DNA of 15,350 nt. Origin: Terana coerulea (lineage: Eukaryota; Basidiomycota; Agaricomycetes; Polyporales; Phanerochaetaceae). Within the stretch, counting starts at the first letter, position 1. Every line of letters starts with the position of its first letter. Below are positions 1 to 8,575 of the stretch, piece by piece. The notes under the pieces were generated by a model. The model was not told where the DNA came from, did no database searches, and worked only from the letters and a program-made list of their open reading frames with translations. The translations under genes were made by a program, and so were the position numbers. The stretch covers positions 1 through 15,350 of the forward strand of contig JAKOGH010000729.1 of the NCBI GenBank assembly GCA_024811115.1. The letters are read 5' to 3'.

Positions 1-89
1 TTCACACGGTCTATATAAGGCAATATATCGATTATCTCAACGTACAACTGTTATCAATAGTAATAGGCAGGAGTTTGCAAACTCTCCAA

Positions 90-379
90 GGGTTAAGGGT
101 AAGAGTATGGAGGGTAAGGGTAAGGGTCAAGGAAGATTAACCCCCTCACTCGGCAGGGGTCTGCATTTAAATGCCAGGCATGTTGCTAGAGAGAGCTGCA
201 GGTATCATAAGTACTTTCTATACCAATGCAAGCTACTTAAATAGAAGACTAACATTATAAGTGAATGGAAAAAGCACTTGAAGCACCATTTTTAGCCTAT
301 TTTGGCAAGGGTTTGAAGGTAATCCACCTCAACCCCTACCCTTTGTGAGGGTAAGGGTTTTGAAGGGTAAGGGTAAGGG
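90..379 (+). repeat. GGGTAA-type G-rich tracts
   Basis: Two clusters of GGG runs lie on the plus strand. In the first, GGG starts at 90, 97, 112, 118 and 124; in the second at 349, 355, 365, 371 and 377. The cores (112/118/124 and 365/371/377) are spaced exactly six bases, giving GGGTAA units. Isolated copies occur between them (309) and after them. The canonical fungal telomere unit is TTAGGG, so this is a permuted variant and not a plain telomere tract. Four runs within about 25 nt (355-379) could form a G-quadruplex. The tracts may be part of a decayed mobile element or an internal G-rich repeat; no origin is proven. Confidence 0.6.
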
Positions 380-399
380 TTGCCCTCTAAGCATGGGGT

Positions 400-1761
400 T
401 TACCCTTGCCAATCACTAGAACTTATCAATCTAGTACCCAGCCGTAATATACAGCATTCTCCCGAGCCTCTATAGTAGTATTGAGCCCAGGTATCAGCAA
501 CAACACTTGCATGTTTGTGCATTGCTTCCTCTGTGGCTTTGATTTGGCACGGGTTGTAGAGACTTGTGTACAACAGCTCCTGCGAGCTAAGGGATTCTGT
601 GTAGAGAGATGTGGAACACACCTATTGACTACAACCGTTGTTCAAAGCTTGATTCCTGACCAAACCATCCTTGCAGCCTCCATAGCATCTGTGATTTGTT
701 GGGCTAATGCTTCATGTTGGCAGCAGAGAGTGACGTCCAGTCCGCAAGGTTACGAAAGCATGTCTGAGTCAAGTGCTGTTCTTCGCAGGTCTGTGCTCTC
801 CGTCGCATTCTGGCTCTTGCAGAGCTGGGATAGCAGGTCTCGCATAGGTGGTGGACATTGCGTTCAACGTGAGCCACCAATGTGCACGCATCCTACTAGG
901 CCTGAACTCTGAATGAGTGTCGGGTTCCCCCAGAATTTCACATAAAACACAAACACTCACCAAGCACCACATGACTAGTAGCTTCATTTTATTCTGCACT
1001 GGTGTCTTTTGGCCTGGTTGGGGCGTTTCTAGCTGGGTATGGGCAACAGCAGTGAGGAGACTAGGTCGGCAGCAGGTCGGCGTGACGAGCGATAGAAAAC
1101 ATGAAGCGACAAGTGTGACTGTTACCTTCCCTTTCTGGTGGGCATGCTCACCGCACCCATACATCAGCTAAGATTGTGCAGATTCACACTTTTACAGTGT
1201 GCAAGAAATAGCAGATGTGCGTGGAAGTACATAAATTGGAATTATAAGGTGAAAAATAAAATATTGCTAAAGGCCCTCGAGGGACCCCCTCCCCGCCCCC
1301 ACGTGCGGGCGCTTATTCCTGCGTACCCCTTGGTTCCGGCCTAGCCCGCCACTTCTGGCAATTTCTGGCAAGTACTTACGCGTCTCCTCTGCCTTCCGGT
1401 GCGTATATATGCCAACTGTGCCTCTTCACTTTGTACTGGCAGCGGCATTTTTTGTCTGTTCAGTTTATCCATCTGCAGCCGTACTACACGTTAGCCGTAG
1501 CCGTAGTAAACTCGCGACCGGCACCTTCGTAGCAGACAGCCTCGCCCAACGCCACCCTAACCCAACGCCAGGCTGAGCCCCTCCCCGGAGCGAAGCGAAG
1601 GCGCCTCTTGTTTGAATAAATATTCCGAAGCTCTTGAGAACATGCTACGAGTACTAATGGCATGCAAGCAGCGTTGAGGACAAATAGCACACACAAGCAG
1701 GTTGTGCTAAACATGGGGATAGCCGAACAGACATGAGTAACTAGTCAGGGCTGCGAGGCGG
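400..1761. other. Gene-poor stretch with unresolved ORF fragments
   Basis: No reading frame here has a recognisable domain. The minus strand at about 430-740 has short open stretches of protein-like composition, for example one containing ALAQQITDAMEAA near 650-715. They are separated by stops, which could suit an old, broken element gene. The GTATATATGCC box near 1400 resembles a TATA element, with a pyrimidine-rich stretch after it, but no convincing gene follows. I see no tRNA or rRNA signature. Confidence 0.35.
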
Positions 1762-1971
1762 GTGTTAGTTTCTAAGATAGCGACAATACAGGGGCGCAAG
1801 CGGGAGAAGGAGCCAGTGGTTACACCTGAACCGGAAGACGAAGATGAGGAGAATGTCAAGAGCACCCCGAAGCAAGAGGCAGCTACGCAAGCGCTAAGCC
1901 CTACACTTGGCGTCTGCCTCATAACCGTCAGGCGAACTCAGAGAGACCCCGTGTACCTCTTACCGCCGTGA
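1762..1971 (+). CDS. Weak acidic ORF, possible gene-tail remnant
   Basis: A short open frame of about 69 codons has a low-complexity charged centre (KREKEPVVTPEPEDEDEEN) and then stops. The composition resembles a disordered acidic tail, not a domain. The start is not an ATG and no upstream exon was found. It lies just downstream of the 3' end of the minus-strand aminopeptidase gene, so the two would converge. It may be the last exon of a lost or truncated gene or a chance ORF. Function is unknown. Confidence 0.15.
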   Translation: MLVSKIATIQGRKREKEPVVTPEPEDEDEENVKSTPKQEAATQALSPTLGVCLITVRRTQRDPVYLLPP

Positions 1972-2030
1972 AGGATAGACGAGCGAATCAGTAACAATGT
2001 TGTAAAGCATCGGCATGGCACAAGAGGTAT

Positions 2031-5000
2031 TCAAAAAGCCAGATACAAATAATACCGTGCGCTCCTCTCCGCGGTCCATGCATCAGTAACCTTCGAATCA
2101 TGGGGTGTTAGCCTCCAGCCAAGTGCGTAGCCCGTGCGAAGAATGCTACAGCCATTCCCGATAGTAAGCGTTCGCAGTACTACACTGCCATATAACGTTG
2201 AAGTGCGCACCTTGATCCATTCCGCCCTAGATTTGGTGCTGTCGAGCGCATGGTCTATACCCATCTGATATTTCGAAGTGTCTTGCTTCTGCGCAGTTAC
2301 CACTGTGTTATTGTCCGCTCCAGCTTGCTAACACAAGCAAGGCAGAACGCACCTCGAAGAATGTCTTTATGGCCGTATAGTCATCATACGACGAGAAATA
2401 GCTGAATATATCCTGCCGCAAAGGTCACTTGGACTGGATCACACGCGGCAAATGTTCGAATTAGCATACCTCGAACAGGAATCTCACGCTGGCGGTTTGC
2501 TTAACCCGCTCGTATATCTAAAGATAATGTATCTATCATCACAAAGCATTTAGTCTCGAATGTGAGCTTACCGCATCATAATCGGCTTTGAAGTGTTCCA
2601 TGGTGAAGTGTCTAGTTTGGGGATTTTCCGTCAAACCATCGAACAGCGAAAATAGGTCTTGGTTGCGAGACTTGTTGATCAGATACTCCCAGGTTTTCTC
2701 TGCAATTTTGAGTCAATCGCCAAGAATACTGAGAAGACAGAATCCTGACCTCGAAGCTTGGCGTCATTCGTCCATCCGAGAGCGCGCATGCATGCCATAC
2801 CAACGGTCGGATTCTTTGGTTTCGACAGGAATTGCATGATAGCGGTGTAGTCCGAATGCCCACCGTGCTTGACGGCCTAGTCATTCGATGAGTGTAAGAG
2901 ATAGCACCAAATATCAAGCAACTCGAAATGCAACTAACGATGCAATAGGTAAGAGTGATCAGATCGGGTGGAATACAGGAGTCGTCTCCAGTCTCAATCG
3001 CACGCCGGAAGCGATCCGTAAGTTCCTTCACGACCCTGTATTGTAAATAAATATTTAACGAAAAATGCTGAAGAGTTGCTCCGAAAATTGACCCACTTTT
3101 CGTCTTCTGCATGGGCGGCAGCAGAGATCGCCAGCGTCCGGAGCTCTCGAAGGTCCACATCCTCTCCTTCAGGATACTCATAGCCAAGTCTTTCCACAAT
3201 TGGCGCAAAGAGACTCTATGCGGGCTGTCAGTAAGTACGGAAACAGAACATTCCAGGTATACACACTCGTCGGAAGATGTTGAGCCTTCGCACGACATCA
3301 GGATACTCAAACCAAGTGGACGTGATTTGGGCAAGCCCATAACCGATACTTCTCCAAACAAGGCCTGTGTATGACCACGTGAGAGCAAGGCACAGCAGCC
3401 GCAGTAACCACGCACCCTCTTGCTCATTGCGGAACGCATCGTACAGAGACAGCAAAGCGCTCATCTCCAAATATCCCGCTTTCGCAAGGGAACTGCGTCG
3501 CAGAGGAGACCAATCTTATCGTCCAGAGAGAACGGTGACTCTGCCTTAGCAGCCTCGTTCGCGATCGCCACGAGACGTTTAGGAGCCATAGAGTACGCGG
3601 TCTAGGAGACACACAAACAGTTAGCTGCATTGTACAGCCATACACAAGATAACAGACTCACAGAAGCCCACTGTGCCACTGTTCAGTTTGAACGGCTTCG
3701 ACGTATCAAGGGGAAAGAATTTCTCTCGTTCATCCAGGAGCAGCGTACTATCAGCTAACGGCTTGCCGTGCAGGTCTGTTCCAACGAGAAACACGGGGAT
3801 CGACCTGTTGAGATTAGCACAAATGAAAGGTACCAGTTGCACCACAGTACTTACCAGATTGTTTGATTGTCCATCTCATCAGCGGGGCCGGTCGCGAGAA
3901 AGCGATCTTGTCTGACACGAATCCCACCGTCCAACTCAGTAACCGTCAGCAGTGGATATCCAACCTAGTCAACCGACGGCTGGTTATACCAAACATCAAT
4001 AAAGCGCAAATTCCAAAGCCCACTTTTTGGCCCAGGTGTCCATGATGTTCGTGATGTCAAGACCTTTTCTCCGTGAGTTAGGGTATCACTATGGAGCAAA
4101 ATACTTACCACTAGCAGTAGCTATGCCTTCCCAGAGATCCTTTGTGACAGTAGTCCCATACAAATGGCTCTTCAAGTAGATGGAGACGCCCTTCAGAAAC
4201 GTCTCCTCGCCTACGTAAAATAATAACATCCGCAAGACTAGGAGGTGCAATCAGTTCAGCTACCCAAAGCGAAAAAGAGTGATTCATGCAAATGCACCTG
4301 ACGCAGACTTGTCGTAAGACAACGAGTCGAATATCTGACAATATCGTCAAGACGTTATCAGCACGATGTATAATACAACGGAAGAGGACATACCTGAGAG
4401 ATGGTGCGAGAGTCCTTGCATTCAACCTCAACGGGATGCGATGACAATATAGAGTCCAGTCGCAAGGCGCTGTTCAAGGTGTGGGGAATGAAAATTGAGT
4501 TCAGTTTCCACTCCGGGAATATCCTGGGTAGAACGCTGTTAGGTCTTATTCATTTGCGGCACCTCTACCCTTACTTGTCTTCGATGCAATGTCAGTGGAT
4601 GTGGACACCAAGGAGTCAATATTCGCGTACCTAAGATGACGACTTCGCCCATCTATAATCACGATCAGTTTTCACCATACTCCTGCGAGGTGTAGACGTA
4701 CCAGGCGCGCGAATCCTGCATCTCAGGTTCAGTCAATGTCTTTCCGGGTCAAAAACCGACCGACGTGCCTTCTTTGAGATATAAAGTGTCCCACCACTCC
4801 ATCGTCGCAATATTCCCGAACCTGAGTCGCTCACTCAGCTTTCCCTGTGCCCAACATCGTGCAAGGGATAAAAGGCGAACCACATATGTGCGACTTCATG
4901 GCTTTCACCAGTAGCGACGTTTTTCATACCGCTCAGGTCGGCGTGTGTCGCGTCCACCAATGACGCGGATGTACGACCTGTTATAAGGCCCTGCCCGAGT

Positions 5001-6220
5001 CGCGAGCAGGTTAGCAACAGTTAACATATAATATGCTTTCTGATATACCCAATTTTCCATTGCTCCTGCCAGAAAATGAGCTTGCTGGTCTTGGCCTATG
5101 TGGTATCATGACGCACCTGCATCAAAATCGGCAGCCTGTAGACAGTTGAACCAACGATGTCAGTTCATGTTTGGTGACAAGCGAGTCGTTTACTTACGAC
5201 AAGGGTGTCCAGTTTGGGGAGCGGGTATTCGATACCGAACGCTTGCTCGTAGAGAGGCAGCACCTTCTTCTTCACATCCAGAGCAAACTGGCCTTGGCGT
5301 ACAAGATCGGGAGTGGCATATAGACGCAGAGGTCGCACCGTTCCGCTCAAGGGACTTGTGTACGAGTCCTCGAGGTATTCGAACGGACCGTTCGCCCAGG
5401 CCACGAGGTACGTCGACATTGGCGGAGTCGTCCCGAACCGCGTGATCTTCCAATGGCCTTCTCCGCCCGTTATCGTGCTGGAGAGCGGTAGCTGAGACAG
5501 GCCATCCTTGCCAATCTTCAAATCGTGAGACGGTCCGTAAGCATCTTCCGAGATGACAGACATGTTCGAGAGGTTGACCGAATCGGTGCGGGACACCATG
5601 GTGATCGCAAATGTAGCCTTGAGTGCGGGCTCGTCCCAGCAAGGAAACGCGAATCTCGCAGCGGTTGCCTGCGACGACAATTGTGGGCTTCAAAAACGCG
5701 GGGGTGTATACTGATGGCACTTACCTCGAACTGTGTGAGCGCATAGTAGGACGTCTTTCCCCACGCTCCCACGACGACCGGTAATATCCTTTCATTGAGT
5801 CGTTCAAGCGACCCTCGAATGTCAATTTCAGATTGACTTTGGTACCCTTCGGAAGCGTCGTAGGTAGATTAATCGCTGCTCGTTCTGCATCCTCGTCCAA
5901 CATGATGGCGGATGCCTCGATGAGCGTGGGCTCAGCCGAGATTGACGACGTGAGAAGGCCATGTAGCAGAGTCACTTGAGCAGCATGGAATATGATACCG
6001 TTGGTGTCTTGTAAAACGTCCAAGCTGTAACTCGACTGAGTACGCGTAGGTGCAGAGAAACTATTAGCGTCATGGCACACCTGACGATAACAGCTCCGTC
6101 ATACTGTAGGTTCTGCAAGTCTGTACGAATGGTGAGGTCGTAATGGGTAGGCTTCACGCTAGTTGGGAGCCTGTACTCCAGTTCGACTGTACTGTCAAGC
6201 GTAGCAGCCACGCTGCTCAT
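2031..6220 (-). CDS. APE2: M1-family zinc aminopeptidase, multi-exon, frame broken
   Basis: The product is related to fungal Ape2/Aap1 and animal puromycin-sensitive aminopeptidase, a cytosolic gluzincin that removes N-terminal residues from peptides. About 24 exons join by GT-AG introns of roughly 50-60 nt. The ATG at 6218-6220 begins MSSVAATLDSTVELEYRLP, the usual family start, and no signal peptide is seen. Exons sum to about 890 codons, close to the family length of about 880. The N-terminal beta domain includes FPCWDEPALKATFAITM (about 5650). The substrate motif GAMENWG lies at 5117-5049/4990. The zinc site HEVAHMWFGN runs across the 4881/4821 junction, and the third ligand, Glu in LYLKEG, follows 18 residues after the HEXXH. 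C-terminal helical exons (for example MRALG, DTSKYQM) continue to about 2211; the last exon is uncertain. Frame breaks occur near 5760, 4523, 3960, 3588 and 3487, and two residues appear missing after KEG at 4761. It is either a young pseudogene or an intact gene with sequence errors. The family call is firm; the choice between the yeast names APE2 and AAP1 is arbitrary. Confidence 0.88.
4761..5135 (-). other. Catalytic core of the aminopeptidase on small exons
   Basis: Four exons carry the active site. Exon 5135-5117 (19 nt) encodes AADFDA, and exon 5065-5049 (17 nt) completes GAMENW. Exon 4990-4881 encodes GLITGRTSA...SHEVAHM, and exon 4821-4761 encodes WFGNIATMEWWDTLYLKEG. Each intron between them has GT and AG ends and the phases join without a break. 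HEVAH supplies two zinc His ligands and the catalytic Glu; the Glu of KEG is the third ligand. All key residues of the M1 site are therefore kept, despite frame breaks elsewhere in the gene. Confidence 0.85.
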
Positions 6221-6794
6221 GCTGAATGCTGGAGGATACAAACGTCGCGGGTGTAGACTTCAACAAAACTCCAATGGCTTGATGGGATATGGCTGCGGAA
6301 CCACAGCGCCTCGGATGTCACGGGTCAGTCCCCGACGCACATATGGCTATTTACCATCCACACTCAATCTGCACGAAAACTTGCGAGGTAAGTGTACTCA
6401 GTAGCATATTTTTCAATGGTTCTTGGATTTTGGCAGACTTCTTTAACTGAGCTCAGAATATCTGGCGGGAAATGGCGTGGTGGTTCGGTGGGAACGCCTT
6501 AAGTCGGGACGGCGCTCAGCTATATATAGCTCTGGCAGACTGATGGCAAAATATGCGGTTTTATTTCGTGACTACTGTATACATGAGCAAAACCTCACAT
6601 AGGAGGATAGTCACAGCTTACAGCTCATCCGGTGGAGAATATCTGGACTGTGGACATCGTGACGGACGAAGGCAGGGATGTAAGCGCCCTGCGCGGATCG
6701 GGCGATCCTGTTCCACGCAGAGCAATCTGATGCGCCATCAATGGTTGTGGATGTCTGGGACCTCTGCTTCTGCCGCCGTCAACAGCGCTGAAGA
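6221..6794. promoter_or_regulatory. Upstream region of the aminopeptidase with palindromic TATA box
   Basis: This 570-bp stretch lies before the minus-strand ATG at 6220. It contains the perfect palindrome AGCTATATATAGCT at 6518-6531, a TATA-like element that could work on either strand. It sits about 300 bp from the start codon, so it would imply a long or spliced leader if used by the aminopeptidase. A plus-strand ORF at 6553-6861 runs into the transposon arm and has no domain; I treat it as chance. Confidence 0.3.
6787..6794 (+). repeat. Left target-site duplication GCTGAAGA
   Basis: This 8-bp copy directly abuts the left end of the fold-back element and matches the copy at 7645-7652 exactly. 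Confidence 0.85.
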
Positions 6795-7033
6795 CCAGAC
6801 TCCTACCCGTTGCGGCTGGACAGAGAGGGAGGAGAGAGAGGGAGGAGGAGAAGGCGCTTGAGGGTCAGATCCATTCGCCCGATATTCCAAAGCCCTCCCT
6901 ACCGTCCAGCCGCGACTGGCAAAAACAAAGGTAAACAGATGATATAAGCATGATGGGAGGATGCCGGCGTGCTGCCGAGCTTGAATTTCTGAGAAATCCT
7001 ATCACTGCTATGATGCCATCAGCCGACTGTCCA
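6795..7033 (+). repeat. Left inverted arm of the fold-back element
   Basis: It pairs with about 7412-7644. It contains a purine-rich GA tract (about 6822-6856), the motif GTTGCGGCTGGAC at 6809-6821, and its reverse form GTCCAGCCGCGAC at 6904-6916, so the outer part can also fold on itself. An insertion of about 9 bp near 7008 is absent from the right arm. Confidence 0.85.
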
Positions 7034-7411
7034 CACTCAGCGCTCAGCACTGCATACGCTGCATACCTTGCCTTGACCTTGCCGGTAGGAACAGCGCACT
7101 GTCACACATATTGACCGTGATGTTGTGCTGTGTAGCAGGCCTATATACCATGAACATTTTACTCAGCAGCTACCAATACTTACAAGCATCACGCTAATGA
7201 GTGAGCGGTACTGCCAGTGCCAGTGGTGCATGCACTGTCAGAGCGCTAGGTACTGATACTAATTTTGTCACTGTTATCTGGAAAGTCTCTCACTGAGTAC
7301 TGGTTCTTTGAGATTTGTTGAGCTGTCTCATGATGCACCTGCAAAGCAGAGTCGAGACGTGCGTTGAGCAATGTCACAGTGGAAGATGAGGTTAGCGAGC
7401 CAACCTCACGA

Positions 7412-7644
7412 ATGTGGGCAGTCGGCTGATGACAGTGATGGGATTTCTCAGAAATTCAAGCTCGGCAGCACGCCGGCATCCTCCCATCATGCTTATATCA
7501 TCTGTTTACCTTTGTTTTTGCCAGTCGCGGCTGGACGGTAGGGAGGGCTTTGGAATATCGGGCGAATGGATCTGACCCTCAAGCGCCTTCTCCTCCTCCC
7601 TCTCTCTCCTCCCTCTCCGTCCAGCCGCGACGGGTAGGAGTCTG
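7412..7644 (-). repeat. Right inverted arm of the fold-back element
   Basis: It is the reverse complement of the left arm. The GC-rich 13-mer occurs again at 7524-7536 and, in the opposite orientation, at 7619-7631. The inner boundary is approximate, because similarity fades around the GTGGGCAGTCGGCTGATGAC stretch. Confidence 0.85.
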
Positions 7645-7652
7645 GCTGAAGA
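7645..7652 (+). repeat. Right target-site duplication GCTGAAGA
   Basis: This is the partner of 6787-6794. Its first G also extends the apparent inverted repeat by one base, so the end of the element is ambiguous by one position. Confidence 0.85.
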
Positions 7653-8575
7653 CCTACTTCCGCCGGTAGCCCGCCACTAGCCTGCCGCGTAAGAGCTGTC
7701 AGGGGTGGTGTCAAGGGTTGTACCACCCCTTGCGTCCTACACTTAAGTAGCTTTAATGTCTGAAGTACATATCATTATATTGCCGACGACCTTACAACGC
7801 ATCCCCTTGCTTGACAAGGGTTCTGGGACCCCTTAATTGAAGCCGGTTTTCGTGTAACAAGCGCCCAGATTACATAAGTCCCTAACATTGGCCGTCGCTC
7901 TCTCCCGGGCCGCCCTCTGTCTCACTACGCCAACGAGCCGAAGCGGGCGAAGCCCGCGAGGCGAGTCGGCGTCCGTCCATGCACTAATTTCACCCAGTTT
8001 GAACCAGTTCAAGCAGTCATACCTGGTGGAGTAGCCTCATGTATCTCGCCCAAGTCTTGAAGTTTATATTGCTTCTCTCAACCGGGCTTGCAGGGGCGGT
8101 CCTCGTAATGACCAAATCTCCATTCAGACACTTATCTCACATGTCTCCTGTGATTTTACACATCCCAAGCAAGGGCTCTGCGGCTATGGGCCGCGTTCCT
8201 CTAGTAGAGATAGTAGTAGTAAAGTCCAGACCCTGAGACATGCCGATAGCAACCATCGGAACGCTTCCCCACGCCGCCCACTTTCGCCCAGTGTCACTGC
8301 TTGTCACTGTAGCTTCGACCGACAGGCACTGCGCCCATTTGTGCCTGACGAGGACATTGACCGGCGAATGCCCTCCTGTTTCAGCGGTCAGGGGCTTCGG
8401 GAGGTTGCGGCCTGCGCGAGATTGCCAGACCGCCGATCAAAATATGGGCCACTGGTGATGCGTGATCGCAGCGTGCTGCATAGATAGGCGGACATATGTA
8501 ATCGGGGCGAGGCACGGATATGTAAAACCTCGGCTTTGAACTGGACGAGGGGCTTCGCCTTCCGTCCCCCACTCC
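7653..8575. other. Non-coding stretch with GC-rich hairpins
   Basis: No convincing gene was found. Three small inverted repeats are visible. AGGGGTGGT at 7701-7709 pairs with ACCACCCCT at 7722-7730. CCCTTG at 7804-7809 pairs with CAAGGG at 7815-7820. GCGGGC at 7943-7948 pairs with GCCCGC at 7952-7957 across a GAA loop. A 65-codon plus-strand ORF at 8039-8236 starts with a hydrophobic stretch but has no homology I recognise. The last 100-200 bases presumably hold the promoter of the DUF6533 gene that starts at 8576. Confidence 0.4.
7943..7957. repeat. Perfect GC-rich hairpin
   Basis: A 6-bp stem (GCGGGC/GCCCGC) closes a GAA loop and sits inside a wider imperfect palindrome bounded by GCCGA and TCGGC. 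It may be a small repeat end; no function can be assigned. Confidence 0.45.

Larger units (their letters stand above)
6795..7644. mobile_element. Non-autonomous fold-back DNA transposon (hAT-like MITE)
   Basis: The element is 850 bp and starts CCAGACTCCTACCC; its right end is the reverse complement (GGGTAGGAGTCTG). The left arm (6795 to about 7033) and right arm (about 7412-7644) are nearly identical inverted copies. I see only a few base changes over the outer 215 bp, then small indels. The loop of about 380 bp has no meaningful ORF, so no transposase is encoded and mobility would need one in trans. An 8-bp direct repeat, GCTGAAGA, flanks it at 6787-6794 and 7645-7652. Eight-bp duplications are typical of hAT elements (some other superfamilies make 8-9 bp), so the superfamily is an inference. 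Arm identity suggests a recent insertion, although long arms can also be evened out by gene conversion. Confidence 0.88.

Noticed and set aside
90..379. True chromosome-end telomere
   Set aside because: The unit is GGGTAA, not TTAGGG; the tracts are short and degenerate, and unique sequence lies on both sides.
481..912. 143-codon plus-strand ORF
   Set aside because: It starts at TTG, has no domain and an irregular Cys/Trp-rich composition, and overlaps open frames on the other strand. Most likely chance or antisense to element debris.
2612..3439. 275-codon minus-strand ORF as an intact separate gene
   Set aside because: It reads through several introns of the aminopeptidase; only parts match the family, and the spliced model explains the rest.
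5190..5720. 176-codon minus-strand ORF inside the aminopeptidase
   Set aside because: It is a different frame of the large aminopeptidase exon 5668-5198, whose correct frame carries clear family motifs.
6553..6861. Plus-strand ORF with a GE/ER-rich end
   Set aside because: It runs across the left boundary of the transposon (6795), and its charged tail is only the GA-rich tract of the arm.
7701..7730. Bacterial-type terminator
   Set aside because: The window is eukaryotic; the stem lacks a T-run and no gene ends just before it.
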